Below are positions 25,941 through 35,714 of a DNA stretch of 64,000 nt, piece after piece; positions within the stretch are counted from its first letter, which is position 1; the number at the start of each line of letters is the position of its first letter. A model generated the notes under the pieces. That model saw only the letters and a program-made list of their open reading frames with translations. It ran no database searches and was not told the DNA's origin. A program made the position numbers and the translations under genes. Source of the stretch: an uncultured Lachnospiraceae bacterium (GTDB lineage Bacteria; Bacillota; Clostridia; Lachnospirales; Lachnospiraceae); the NCBI GenBank assembly GCA_910579225.1, contig CAJTTI010000005.1, positions 123,367 through 187,366 of the forward strand. Direction: 5' to 3'.

Positions 25941-27521
25941 CTACCGCCCAAATTCGCTGAGTATCAGCCCTTCATTGCGGTCAAGCGTCATGCCAATGCT
26001 CCAACTGTTAATCCACAGAAGTAATGGCCGTCCCTTCAGATCACGAATCTTCTTCATGTCAGAAGTCCCGTTTATCTGATCCATATCAATTTCTTCGTTC
26101 TCAATCCAGCGGATATGTTCATATGGTAAGTTTTCCAAACGTATCTCCACATTATACTCATTATTCAGCCGATATTTCAAAACATCAAACTGCAGAACGC
26201 CCACAACTCCCACAATGATCTCTTCCATGCCTGTGTTGTATTCCTGAAAGATCTGGATCGCACCCTCCTGGGCAATCTGCTCGATTCCCTTCACGAACTG
26301 CTTACGTTTCATGGTATCCATCTGACGCACTCTGGCAAAATGCTCCGGAGCAAAAGTCGGAATCCCTTCGTATCTGATCTTCCTGCCCGGCATACAGACT
26401 GTATCTCCGATTGAGAAAATACCCGGATCAAACAGACCGATGATATCCCCTGCATAAGCTTCCTCCACAATCTTCCGATCCTGGGCCATCATCTGCTGCG
26501 GCTGAGACAGGCGAATCTTTTTATTGTCCTGGACATGCATAACTTCCATGCCGGCGTCAAATTTTCCGGAACAGATCCGCATAAAGGCAATCCGGTCTCT
26601 GTGCGCCTTGTTCATATTCGCCTGAATCTTGAAAATAAAACCGGAAAACTCCTCTTCCATAGGATCAATCATGCCGCCTTCCGACTTTCGCGGCAGCGGC
26701 GAAGTAGTCATTTTCAGAAAATGTTTCAGGAAAATCTCCACACCAAAATTCGTCAGTGCAGAACCAAAAAATACCGGTGACAGCTCTCCCCGGTCCACCA
26801 GGTTCTGATCAAATTCTGCACTGGCACCATCCAGAAGGTCAATCTCATCCAGAAGTTTGTCTTTCTGCCCTTCCAACAATACTCCGTCCGTCTCATCCAC
26901 AGACAGCACCTGGTCCGCTCCCTCTTTTGTCCCTTTTTCCGTATCTGAAAATACATGAATTCTCTCGCCTGCACGGTCATAAACGCCTTTGAATTCCTTG
27001 CCGGAACCAATGGGCCAGTTGATGGGACAGGTTGCAATCCCCAGCTCTTTTTCAATATCATCCAGAAGTTCAAACGTATCCATGGCGTCCCGGTCCATCT
27101 TATTGATAAAAGTAAAGATTGGAATATGCCGCATGACACATACTTTAAACAGCTTCCTGGTCTGTGCCTCCACTCCTTTAGAACCGTCAATCACCATGAC
27201 CGCCGAATCTGCTGCCATCAAGGTCCGGTAAGTGTCTTCCGAGAAATCCTGGTGTCCCGGCGTATCCAGAATATTGATGCAATAATCATCATAATTAAAC
27301 TGAAGTACGGAAGAAGTAACCGAGATTCCTCTCTCTTTCTCAATCTCCATCCAGTCAGAGACTGCATGTCTCGCCGTCGCTTTTCCCTTTACGGAACCAG
27401 CCAGATTGATGGCTCCTCCATATAACAAGAACTTTTCCGTCAAAGTCGTCTTCCCTGCATCCGGGTGTGAGATAATCGCAAAAGTTCTTCTCTTCTCTAT
27501 CTCTTTCCTGATATCTGCCAC
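25941..27521 (-). CDS. prfC: Peptide chain release factor 3
   Basis: GTPase that recycles RF1/RF2. G1 SHPDAGKTTLTEK, DTPGHQDFSEDTYR, and FINKMDRD. 526 residues, full length. Starts at GTG (27521) with GGAGGAAATATC upstream. Its leader carries a short form of the dispersed repeat. Monocistronic, with prfC convergently placed to nothing; asp23 follows on the same strand after about 110 bp. Confidence 0.95.
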   Translation of the reverse strand: MADIRKEIEKRRTFAIISHPDAGKTTLTEKFLLYGGAINLAGSVKGKATARHAVSDWMEIEKERGISVTSSVLQFNYDDYCINILDTPGHQDFSEDTYRTLMAADSAVMVIDGSKGVEAQTRKLFKVCVMRHIPIFTFINKMDRDAMDTFELLDDIEKELGIATCPINWPIGSGKEFKGVYDRAGERIHVFSDTEKGTKEGADQVLSVDETDGVLLEGQKDKLLDEIDLLDGASAEFDQNLVDRGELSPVFFGSALTNFGVEIFLKHFLKMTTSPLPRKSEGGMIDPMEEEFSGFIFKIQANMNKAHRDRIAFMRICSGKFDAGMEVMHVQDNKKIRLSQPQQMMAQDRKIVEEAYAGDIIGLFDPGIFSIGDTVCMPGRKIRYEGIPTFAPEHFARVRQMDTMKRKQFVKGIEQIAQEGAIQIFQEYNTGMEEIIVGVVGVLQFDVLKYRLNNEYNVEIRLENLPYEHIRWIENEEIDMDQINGTSDMKKIRDLKGRPLLLWINSWSIGMTLDRNEGLILSEFGR

Positions 27522-27529
27522 GATATTTC

Positions 27530-27605
27530 CTCCAATTACAGTTCTGCTTCAGCCCTTCTGGCTTCTGTTGTTTTATTATCGTTCTTCAGCCCTCCCGGGC
27601 AAAGT
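27530..27605 (-). repeat. Short copy of the dispersed leader repeat before prfC
   Basis: On the minus strand ACAGAAGCCAGAAGGGCTG then AAGCAGAACTGTAATTGGAGG leads into the prfC RBS, the same order of elements as in front of ferritin. A partial second unit (GGGAGGGCTGAAGAACG) precedes it. Confidence 0.55.
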
Positions 27606-27661
27606 CCTGTACCAGTATATGGCAAGGAACATCACCTGTCAAGGATAAGCCTTCCCGCCGC

Positions 27662-28366
27662 TCACTGCTTCTGCCGCACCCGATACTCCCGTTCCCATTT
27701 CAACAGCTGTTTCTGCGGATCCGGAAAATCTGCACCTTTCTTCCCGGCTCCCGGCAAAATCCCTTCTGCAAGCTGTCTGGCAAGCTCTGCCTGCCGTTCA
27801 GTCTCTTCACTGGGCTGATATTCACAGGAAATCGCAAAACAATCCGCCGCTTCGCCGAACAGAAACTGCCTTGCATAGCATACCCCAAGATTATTCCATA
27901 TTGCTCCATAGAAACCCAGTCCCAGACGGTCATTCTGATGCATCTTCAGAATATGTCGGTACTCTTCCATGGCTGCCCATTCATTCCCGTTACTCAGAAG
28001 TTCATCCGCCCTTAACTTCAAACGTTCCTGTTCCTGCAGCGTCATAAGTCCTTTCAGACGCTCTCCCAGATCCGACAACTGTCTTCCTGTAAAGGGTCCC
28101 CCCATCCCCACAACCGCAAGGACCAGATTCTGAAAATTCGTCCCGCAGGCGATTCCCTTCTGAAGCCTCAGGGCAAGTTCCGTGCACCCGATCTCATCCC
28201 GCAGCCAACTGCACAGCCGTTCATCAAAAAACTGTCTGTCCACAAGGCAGATATTATGATACAGAAAATATGCCAGTTCTTCCAAACTGTACAGATGAAT
28301 TCCCGCCTGTTCTATAAAATATGGAGTCTTCGTTCTTTTATATCTACATACGGCAACTAACCCCAT
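27662..28366 (-). CDS. Hypothetical protein with TPR-like C-terminus, third gene of the DUF5717/DUF5716 cluster, 234 aa
   Basis: Starts at the ATG at 28366 after AGGAGGAAGGTC, overlapping the upstream gene by 23 nt. N-terminal half begins MGLVAVCRYKRTKTPYFIE and has IHLYSLEELAYFLYHNICLVD, a hydrophobic helix-rich region. The C-terminal half has helical-repeat character (AAMEEYRHILKM, AIWNNLGVCYARQFLFGEAADCFA), which looks like two tetratricopeptide repeats. No signal peptide or clear catalytic motif. The tight overlap indicates that it works with the two upstream proteins. Function unknown. Confidence 0.8.
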   Translation of the reverse strand: MGLVAVCRYKRTKTPYFIEQAGIHLYSLEELAYFLYHNICLVDRQFFDERLCSWLRDEIGCTELALRLQKGIACGTNFQNLVLAVVGMGGPFTGRQLSDLGERLKGLMTLQEQERLKLRADELLSNGNEWAAMEEYRHILKMHQNDRLGLGFYGAIWNNLGVCYARQFLFGEAADCFAISCEYQPSEETERQAELARQLAEGILPGAGKKGADFPDPQKQLLKWEREYRVRQKQ

Positions 28367-29453
28367 GACCTTCCTCCTGTTCTTCCAGCACAAACGACTC
28401 TTTCCAGCGCAAATCAGATGAGGGATACAGTTCTCCAAAACCAAGGTCCGTCACTTCCACTTCACACTTTAAAGGCGCCGAAAAACGAACCTCCACCAAA
28501 AGCCTGCTCGTACCCTCCGGCCTTCTTGGCAGGTCTGTCAAAAGCATTCCTGCATAAACAGGTTCTCCCCCCAGCATGGACCGGAAAGAAAACTCCAGCA
28601 GCGGTTCGGTAAGAAGCAAAACCTCACAGGAACCTTCTGCTTCATACCAGTTTAATCCTGCACGGATCAAGGTGTAAACCTCTTCCTTTCCGTCTTTTTT
28701 GCTTCTGAGTCCCACATTAAACAGCAGCGTCTGTTCGCTCAAAAACAGATACGGCCTCCTTTGCCCTGTCCCTTCCGCCGTCATGCAAGCGCCTCTGGCA
28801 TGGATCTGAGTCCCCAAAAACACTCGGCGGCGGTGGCAGATTTCCTCACGGCTCTTTTTATAATCTCCGGAATTTAGATCCGTCCCGGTCAGAAATACCG
28901 CTGACACACGATTCTTACTGAATCGTTCCTTTATGTATCCAAGAAGCAGTTCGTCCCGGTCTCCTTTTTGAATTTCACCTATGTTCCAGTATTCCGGTTC
29001 CTGGACCTGAACAATCGCAGGTGTTGTTCTTTTATTTACCTGAACTGCCGTGGCTTTCACCTCTTCACGGCCGAATTCCAGAAGCCAGACCTGCTGCTGC
29101 CAGATGTCATTGGTCTGATGCATGACAAAATGAACGATGCTCTCACGCTCACTCATAACCTGCAGCCGGCCTTTCAGAAAACCGGCTTCCTGCGCATCCT
29201 TCTTGTATCTGCATATATTCTCTTCCGACATATCCGGCAGGATTACAGACGCCCATATATTCTCTTTTCTTCCGTATCGTCTCAGCGCAGACAAAATCTT
29301 GCGGTAACACCCTGTGCGTCCGGTCTTTTCCTCAAAATTCAAAGGAAGTTCCTGCGGTTCTTTCATCTGTGCTGTCTGATAACAGACTCCGGGAATGTCT
29401 CCCCGGTAATCAATCCCGACACAGAGAATCCCATTTTCACCAACTTGATTCAT
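28344..29453 (-). CDS. DUF5716-like protein, possible actin/Hsp70-fold, 369 aa
   Basis: Starts GILCVGIDYRGDIPG, resembling the first phosphate loop of actin/Hsp70-fold proteins, and has two further candidate elements: VWLLEFGREEVKATAVQ (a second-loop-like beta hairpin) and AVFLTGTDLNSGDYKKS. The C-terminal ~100 residues form a beta-rich domain ending VEVTDLGFGELYPSS. I match this to the Lachnospiraceae family DUF5716 from memory; a search would settle it. Gap of 36 nt to the upstream 1037-residue gene and overlap with the downstream one. RBS AAGGAATCAGTT. Confidence 0.7.
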   Translation of the reverse strand: MNQVGENGILCVGIDYRGDIPGVCYQTAQMKEPQELPLNFEEKTGRTGCYRKILSALRRYGRKENIWASVILPDMSEENICRYKKDAQEAGFLKGRLQVMSERESIVHFVMHQTNDIWQQQVWLLEFGREEVKATAVQVNKRTTPAIVQVQEPEYWNIGEIQKGDRDELLLGYIKERFSKNRVSAVFLTGTDLNSGDYKKSREEICHRRRVFLGTQIHARGACMTAEGTGQRRPYLFLSEQTLLFNVGLRSKKDGKEEVYTLIRAGLNWYEAEGSCEVLLLTEPLLEFSFRSMLGGEPVYAGMLLTDLPRRPEGTSRLLVEVRFSAPLKCEVEVTDLGFGELYPSSDLRWKESFVLEEQEEGHGVSCRM

Positions 29454-29489
29454 AACTGATTCCTTAACTAAAACTCTGATATGACAGGC

Positions 29490-32400
29490 TTATCTGGCGT
29501 GAAACTGTTCTTCCACCAGCTCAGTTAACTCCTCATAATCTGTCATCATATTTTTCAGTACGCGTTCCTGGTGGTAATCCAGCGCCCTTTGCATGCGGCA
29601 AAGACGAATGTAGCGACTGTCCCCTTCCATATGTTCTGTCTGGTTCTCTGTCGTCTGGCACTCGGTGGAATGTTCCGTTCCGTCTTCTGCAGTCTCCGTA
29701 AAAAACCATGTCAGCCGCTCCCCATAGAACAGAATAAATGCTCTGGTAAAGACGCCTCCGCAGACAGGATACAGGCATTCTGTCACATAATCATAAGTTT
29801 TCTTCCCATGATATTCCAATACATAATGGAGAACCACTTTATGTTCCGGATTGCAGCGGTATTCCACTACCGTTTGGTCCCAGGGTCTGCCTTTGTCATC
29901 CATACAGCAGGAAAGATTCTGCATAAATCCGAACCTCCTGTATTTTGCAGGCAGGCTTTTCAGCAGTTTTCCTGCCAGTCGTTTTTGCACGTCGGTCTGA
30001 AGCAGAAGCAGAGACAACTGCTTTAACCAGGACAGAACCGCCGTCTCTGAGAGCCGGTCCTCCCACAGAAGATGACATTCCAGACTGTCAAACAGCCCTT
30101 CCGGAACTTCTCTTCCCTTCACAAATTCCAGCCAGCTCAGATAGTTCAGATAAGCCCCTCCAAGCACAGATTCTCCGCCTCTGTCGTCCATAGATACATA
30201 TACCGGAAATATCTCATTTACATGCTGTTCTGTAAACAATGCCTGCATCAGAATCCGTTCCTCCAGTTCCGGAAAACACATGCCGAACTGCTCTCCTGCC
30301 TTCCAGACCCGCAGGAGTTCTTCCGTATCTCCCATACCTTCTTCTGCCAGAAGCCCAATAATTTGCTCTGTATACATCCCGTTCCCAAACACGGACCATG
30401 CCAGGGGACGTAAAAGGTTTTTAGCAAAACGCTCGTCCAGAAGCAGCCGCTGCAAAAGTCGAAGCAGAAGCCCGGCATCCACCTCCCTGCAGCCGGTCTT
30501 CCACAGAATCCGAAGGGCGTCTTCGTCTTTGTTCAGCAAAATCAGACTTTCTATATAAGACGACTGACAAGCCCTGGAAAGCCTGAGCACCTCTCCATCC
30601 GAAAACATAAGGCGGCTGTCAATCTGTTCCAGCCTGCGGCGACGCCTTTCATAATCCAGAAGTTCCAGCTTCAGTTCCTGCCGGTAAGATTCCCGAAGTT
30701 GTTCTTCCTCCAGAAGTTTCCATGCAAGAGACACGTTCTCATCCGTCAGCCGGTGTCTTCCTTTTCCATCCATCAGATACAGATTCAGACCCAGGTGATT
30801 TTCAAGTCTTATCGTGCAAAGCTGCAAAAATCCTGGTTCTCTCAACGCCTGTTTCCGCTCATAAGGAACGGTTTTCTGGTGCGTCTTTCCCATCTCATCT
30901 ATCAGCAGGATCTTCGCATCCTCCGTATAAACCGGCACATAGACGCTTTCCCCTGTAAAAACTGCCCGAAAAGGCTCTTCCAGCTGTTCATGGTACACTT
31001 CCACCTGATGGATTCGTTTATCTGTACAGGTGATTTTCTGCAGGAACAGAAGGTCAGCAAGCGCTTCCAGAAGTTCTTCTTCCAGAGTTTCTGCCAGCAG
31101 GCATCTTCCATACAGCCACGCCAGTGTTTCATCCACATGTCTTCTGCGCAGCTGTTCCAGAAGAAATTCCTGAAGAAGTCTCCTGTGTTCTTCAAAAACT
31201 GCCTCTCCCGGGGTCCCATACTTCACCAGATTACAATAAATGCGGGATCTTTGCCTGTCGGTCAGCGTATTATGATAATGAAAATACAGAAGCACCTGCC
31301 TGGGAAGCAGCTTTTCATAATGCTCCGGCAGCGCATAGATAAAGTATTCATAGAGATTCGTGATCTTTGCGTCCCATTCCACGCCCCGTTCATACCATGC
31401 AAACGCTTCCGTATCAGTCCGGTGCCCCCGGATATAGAGCTGGCAGACTGCTCCTGCAGTCTCTTTGGAAGGATGAATCTCATAGCAGGCTTTCAAAAGC
31501 TTTGCCCCCAGCGGAGTCCATTTTTTAAGCCTTGTGGCCTGTAGAGCGACTGCCCGGGCAGTCTCGGCCGTCAAAAGTCCCAGTTTTGCTGCCCGTCCAA
31601 ACACCTGCAAAGTAAACGGATCCAGCCTGTTAAAGAGCGCCATGTCTTCCCTGAGCAGGAAAAATGCCTCCAGGTAAAGAAGCCGATTCCGGGTCCCGGT
31701 TCGGAACAGACGTTCCATCACCTGATATCTGGTGCGGGGATTCTTCTGAAGCTGCGGATCCAGTCTCAAAAGGAATGCTGTAACCGGCCAGTTTTCCGGA
31801 TGCTTCTGATAAAGCTTCTGAAGCTGTGACACGGCAAATGCTATGGATTTGTCATCTTTACCGGCCAGGCTGCTGACATATAAAAACACCGCCCGCACCG
31901 TATCTTCCCGCAACTTCAAAAGACGGGTTTTCTCGTATTTTTTCAGAATCCAGCCCGCCTCTTCCCTGCGCTCCTCCAATAACATCACCCAAACGTTCAG
32001 AAGCGGGTAAAGGGCTGATTCCGGGTCCGACTCTGTCAGTATATCTGCCAGCTCCCGAAGCTTCCTGATCGCCTCCTGACCAGTACAGGCTCCTGTCCGT
32101 TCTCTCTCAGCCACCCGCTGCAGCTCTGCAAATGCAGCTTCCTGCTGCCTCTTTTGTTTCCACTCTTCACTCTGCCCGTTTCCGGTCCGGAACACCGGCA
32201 GCTCCTCTTCCTTTGCAAGCAGTACAGGAAGCGCCTCTTCCTCTTCTTCTGCCTGGTTCGCATCTTTGATCTGCACTTTCACCAGGTATTCATATTCACC
32301 CGCACTGGTTTCCAGCCAGATACGGCCTTCCATCCGCTCTCCCATTCGCAGATTCTGAGGCTGATAGCGATATTCAATTCTTGCCGCTCTGGCAAAAAAA

Positions 32401-32603
32401 CTGTCCTGACGAAGGGTCATGCCCGGAATCCTTGTATGCAAAAGTCCTTTAATTCTGCGTTCATCACAGGAACAGATCACAAAACTGCCTTCTGCTGATT
32501 CATTTGGCTCCAGATCGAACATCAGTTCTTTTGGTTCTGTTCTGAGATCAGGCTGATCATAGGAAAATATTCCGTTAAAGAAATCAATGATTTTTTCTTT
32601 CAT
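29490..32603 (-). CDS. DUF5717-like large protein, first gene of the cluster, 1037 aa
   Basis: Begins MKEKIIDFFNGIFSYDQPDL. Residues ~20-130 read as an immunoglobulin-like beta domain (EPNESAEGSFVICSCDERRIKG, MEGRIWLETSAGEYEYLVKVQ), the rest as an extended helical-repeat solenoid with many aromatic pairs and Leu/Arg-rich helices. No transmembrane span, signal peptide or catalytic motif. I assign DUF5717 from memory of the N-terminus. It drives the three-gene operon from a promoter near 32648-32677. RBS is weak (GGGG 6 nt upstream). Confidence 0.7.
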   Translation of the reverse strand: MKEKIIDFFNGIFSYDQPDLRTEPKELMFDLEPNESAEGSFVICSCDERRIKGLLHTRIPGMTLRQDSFFARAARIEYRYQPQNLRMGERMEGRIWLETSAGEYEYLVKVQIKDANQAEEEEEALPVLLAKEEELPVFRTGNGQSEEWKQKRQQEAAFAELQRVAERERTGACTGQEAIRKLRELADILTESDPESALYPLLNVWVMLLEERREEAGWILKKYEKTRLLKLREDTVRAVFLYVSSLAGKDDKSIAFAVSQLQKLYQKHPENWPVTAFLLRLDPQLQKNPRTRYQVMERLFRTGTRNRLLYLEAFFLLREDMALFNRLDPFTLQVFGRAAKLGLLTAETARAVALQATRLKKWTPLGAKLLKACYEIHPSKETAGAVCQLYIRGHRTDTEAFAWYERGVEWDAKITNLYEYFIYALPEHYEKLLPRQVLLYFHYHNTLTDRQRSRIYCNLVKYGTPGEAVFEEHRRLLQEFLLEQLRRRHVDETLAWLYGRCLLAETLEEELLEALADLLFLQKITCTDKRIHQVEVYHEQLEEPFRAVFTGESVYVPVYTEDAKILLIDEMGKTHQKTVPYERKQALREPGFLQLCTIRLENHLGLNLYLMDGKGRHRLTDENVSLAWKLLEEEQLRESYRQELKLELLDYERRRRRLEQIDSRLMFSDGEVLRLSRACQSSYIESLILLNKDEDALRILWKTGCREVDAGLLLRLLQRLLLDERFAKNLLRPLAWSVFGNGMYTEQIIGLLAEEGMGDTEELLRVWKAGEQFGMCFPELEERILMQALFTEQHVNEIFPVYVSMDDRGGESVLGGAYLNYLSWLEFVKGREVPEGLFDSLECHLLWEDRLSETAVLSWLKQLSLLLLQTDVQKRLAGKLLKSLPAKYRRFGFMQNLSCCMDDKGRPWDQTVVEYRCNPEHKVVLHYVLEYHGKKTYDYVTECLYPVCGGVFTRAFILFYGERLTWFFTETAEDGTEHSTECQTTENQTEHMEGDSRYIRLCRMQRALDYHQERVLKNMMTDYEELTELVEEQFHAR

Positions 32604-32613
32604 ATGGACCCCG

Positions 32614-32677
32614 TTGCTTTTTTGGTAGATTGGTATATAATGGTTTCATTATAGCACTTTTTAGTCACATCGTGCAA
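32614..32677. promoter_or_regulatory. Divergent promoters between the DUF5717 gene and the aminotransferase
   Basis: Minus strand: TTGCAC (32672-32677), 18-nt spacer, TATAAT (32648-32653). Plus strand: TTGCTT (32614-32619), 16-nt spacer, TATAAT (32636-32641). The two -10 boxes are 6 bp apart, so the polymerases may interfere. Confidence 0.55.
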
Positions 32678-32707
32678 CCGCACAGACAGAAATGAGGAGT
32701 ATACAGG

Positions 32708-33829
32708 ATGGAACACAAAGAAAAAGAGAAAATCCCGGGTAAAGAACATTTTCACGGAAGTGATCTGGAAAAGATAGAACAGTATTTTGGAATCCCGAAG
32801 GAATCTATTACCGGTTTCGGCGCAAATGTAAACCCACTGGGAATCTCACCTAAGATGCGTCAGGGACTGGCAGGACAGATCGACATGGTCACTTCTTACC
32901 CGGATCCGGAATACACAGAACTGAGAACACACATCGCTGCTTATGCAGGCTGCCTGCCCGGACAGGTCCTGGTGGGCAACGGTTGTACAGAGCTGATCTC
33001 TCTGTTTATACAGCTCCTGAAGCCCAAAGAAGCACTGATTGTCTCTCCCACCTATTCAGAATACGAAAAAGAAGTCCGTCTATCCGGAGGAAATGTCCGC
33101 TATTATGCGTTAAAAGAAACTTCAGACTTTCAATTAGAAACCGACGATTTCTGTCAGGTTTTGGAAAACGGACCCGAACTTTGTATCATCTGCAACCCAA
33201 ACAACCCTACTTCCACAGCCACCGGACCGGAAGATATGCAAAAAATCATGGCTTGCTGCCAGTCCAGAGGCATCTTTCTGATGATTGATGAAACCTATGC
33301 CGAATTTGCACCGGAAGATGTCCGGGTCTCTTCCGTGGAACTTATGAAAGAATATGACAATTTTGTCATACTGCGCGGCATCTCAAAGTTTTTCGCCGCA
33401 CCAGGTCTGCGCCTTGGTTATGCCATGACCGGAAACACCGGGCTGATCGCCAGAGTAAAAGAACGCCAGAACCCCTGGACGGTCAACAGCCTGGCAGACG
33501 CGGCAGGCGCACTGATGTTCACGGATACAGACTATATCGAAAAGACCAGGCGTCTGATCGCCTCGGAACGGCAGCGCGTCTGGCAGGAGCTGTCAGCCTG
33601 GGAAAATGTGAAAGTCTACCATCCCTGTGCCAACTTTATCCTGGTCCGCATCCTGAAAGAGGGCATCACTTCTTATGATGTGTTTGTTCATGCAATCAGA
33701 AAAGGTCTTATGCTTCGGGACTGTTCCGGCTTTCCCGGTCTGGAAGACGAAACCTTCTTCCGCTTCTGCTTTCTGATGCCGGAAGAGAACACCAGACTTC
33801 TTCAATGTCTCCGGGAACTTCTTGGCTGA
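32708..33829 (+). CDS. HisC/CobD-like PLP-dependent aminotransferase, 373 aa
   Basis: Fold-type I PLP enzyme. HGSDLEKIEQYFGIP and FGANVNPLGISP at the N-terminus match the histidinol-phosphate aminotransferase/threonine-phosphate decarboxylase group; IICNPNNPTS, LMIDETYAEF and the PLP lysine in GISKFFAAPGLRLGYA follow. No his or cobalamin genes are nearby, so the substrate is not known. Full length. One of few plus-strand genes, transcribed divergently from the DUF5717 operon. Confidence 0.88.
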   Translation: MEHKEKEKIPGKEHFHGSDLEKIEQYFGIPKESITGFGANVNPLGISPKMRQGLAGQIDMVTSYPDPEYTELRTHIAAYAGCLPGQVLVGNGCTELISLFIQLLKPKEALIVSPTYSEYEKEVRLSGGNVRYYALKETSDFQLETDDFCQVLENGPELCIICNPNNPTSTATGPEDMQKIMACCQSRGIFLMIDETYAEFAPEDVRVSSVELMKEYDNFVILRGISKFFAAPGLRLGYAMTGNTGLIARVKERQNPWTVNSLADAAGALMFTDTDYIEKTRRLIASERQRVWQELSAWENVKVYHPCANFILVRILKEGITSYDVFVHAIRKGLMLRDCSGFPGLEDETFFRFCFLMPEENTRLLQCLRELLG

Positions 33830-33931
33830 GACATTCCTGACAAAATCCGGAGACATCCATCTGCACAAATATACAGATGCTGCAGACGGAACATTCCCCT
33901 GCCCAGGCGACGATCACAGATCACCGTCTGG

Positions 33932-34918
33932 CTATGATGTTCCGAAATATTTTTCATAGAGATCAAAAAATGAACTGGTCTGAACTTCACCGTAATCCGA
34001 AAAGTTCACCTTGTCCCAAAGTTTTTCCTGAAATTCGGACAGTGTGTCTTCCATAAGCTCCTCATAGATGCTCCGGAAGCGCTCTGTCTTCTCTCTTTGC
34101 GCAACCTGAATCTTATTGGCCTCTGACTCTTCTTCCATATACGTATTCAGGCACTTCAGAATATAATATCCTCCGTCTTCTGCAAAGACCGGACTGATTT
34201 CCCCATTGTCCAGGTCAAAGGCAATCGCTTCATATTCTCCTCCTTTGTCCCCTCTTGCAATGTTTACGGTCGTCTGAGCAATCTTTGAGTAATTCGCTGC
34301 AAGACTGCCGAAATCTTCTCCCTGCTCCAGCTTCTCTCTCAGTTCCTCTGCCAGATGTTCTTCCGGAAGCAGCATCTGCTGAAGCTGAATGATCCGCGCC
34401 TCGTCGTCACTGATCTCGACACTCACATCTTCTGTAATCTGCCCATATGTTTTAAAAGCCAGACAGTAATCCTCGTACATTTTCCTGACAATTTCCTGAT
34501 CCACCCTGAGAGCAGCCACTTCTTTCTCTTCCAAAGAACCGAAATACTCCTCTGCCGCCGCCGCCGCACGGGCAGTCTCCTCCTCCGAAAGCACAATCTC
34601 CCTTTCTTCTGCCAGCAGAACCATACTCTTCACCTGCGCCAGCTCAGAGAGCACCTGGTTCTTCAGATACGCTTCCATTGTCATATCTCCCAAAGAATGC
34701 TCCCACATTCCGGCGCCATAGATATTCTCATAACCGCCTTTCTGGTTCATCAGATAGACCAGCGCTTCCGGAAGCATACAGGACACCTCTCCAATACGAA
34801 ACAGCTCGTCCGATGCAAGTCCTGTGGTAAGCACAATCTTTGTATTCTGACAACCTGAAAGCCCAAGACAGACAGCCAGCAAAAGGCTAACCAGTCCATA
34901 TCTTCTCCTACATCTCAT
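33932..34918 (-). CDS. PrsA-like peptidylprolyl isomerase lipoprotein
   Basis: Lipoprotein with signal residues 1-22 and lipobox LSGC (Cys23). A helical SurA-like region (VLSELAQVKSMVLLAEER) and a parvulin-like segment (LEQGEDFGSLAANYSK, IAFDLDNGEISPVFAEDGGYYILK) follow. The parvulin core is reduced, so it may act as a chaperone rather than an efficient isomerase. The start overlaps the HAD gene by 11 nt (GGAGGTTCGC is the RBS), so the two are coupled. 328 residues. Confidence 0.85.
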   Translation of the reverse strand: MRCRRRYGLVSLLLAVCLGLSGCQNTKIVLTTGLASDELFRIGEVSCMLPEALVYLMNQKGGYENIYGAGMWEHSLGDMTMEAYLKNQVLSELAQVKSMVLLAEEREIVLSEEETARAAAAAEEYFGSLEEKEVAALRVDQEIVRKMYEDYCLAFKTYGQITEDVSVEISDDEARIIQLQQMLLPEEHLAEELREKLEQGEDFGSLAANYSKIAQTTVNIARGDKGGEYEAIAFDLDNGEISPVFAEDGGYYILKCLNTYMEEESEANKIQVAQREKTERFRSIYEELMEDTLSEFQEKLWDKVNFSDYGEVQTSSFFDLYEKYFGTS

Positions 34919-35714
34919 TGCGAACCTCCTGCAAGATTTCTTTCAGCACCTGAAGCACTCCGTCCTTCTCATAAGATGCCACCACATATCCGGCGGCTTT
35001 CCTGATATCCGGAGCTGACAGCTCAGAAGCATAGCTTCTCCCCGCCCGCATCATCATGGAAATATCATTGTAATTGTCTCCAAACACCACCGTTTCTTCC
35101 GGAGTGATTCCATATGCTTCCTGAAGCCACTGGACCGCCCCTCCCTTCGTTGCACCGGCGGCATTGATGTCCACCCATTTGGCCCCGGATACGTTGATAA
35201 CAAATTTCTCTTTCCAGCAACTGCTGATCTGGTCATACACTCCCTTTGCACCTTCTTTGCAGTACAGGCTCAGCTTGATGCACGCATCCACATAGTCCCC
35301 GAGATCTTCCACAACGCCCCCAACTCCTCCGTATTCCTCAAACACAAGATGGTAAAACTCTTCGCTTTTATCGTCAATATAATATCCTTCTCTCAGAGAC
35401 AAAAGCTGCTGATGTCCCGGAATCCCCTCCAGTTCCTTCCTGAGCGCACAGAGATCCTCTCTGTCCATACACATTTCCTTTATACACTGATCACCCTTCT
35501 CAATACAGGCACCGTTATCTCCCAGATAATAGATCTCTTCTCTCAACTCATGAAATACCGCGTCGATGCTGCTACTCTGTCTTCCACTTGCCGCTGCAAA
35601 CTGCACTCCCCTATGAAGGAGTTCTCTGATCACCGTCATATACTCCGGATTCACATAACTTCCACCTTCGGGCACCAGGGTCCCGTCAATATCACTGACA
35701 ATTAATCGAATCAT
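34908..35714 (-). CDS. HAD-superfamily hydrolase, Cof type
   Basis: Sugar-phosphatase-like HAD protein of 268 residues. Motif I DIDGTLVPEG (nucleophile Asp8), motif II AASGRQ, motif III near TKGGAVQWL, motif IV VFGDNYNDISMM. The cap is of type IIB (Cof). Substrate unknown. It starts the two-gene unit with the PrsA-like lipoprotein. Confidence 0.9.
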   Translation of the reverse strand: MIRLIVSDIDGTLVPEGGSYVNPEYMTVIRELLHRGVQFAAASGRQSSSIDAVFHELREEIYYLGDNGACIEKGDQCIKEMCMDREDLCALRKELEGIPGHQQLLSLREGYYIDDKSEEFYHLVFEEYGGVGGVVEDLGDYVDACIKLSLYCKEGAKGVYDQISSCWKEKFVINVSGAKWVDINAAGATKGGAVQWLQEAYGITPEETVVFGDNYNDISMMMRAGRSYASELSAPDIRKAAGYVVASYEKDGVLQVLKEILQEVRNEM

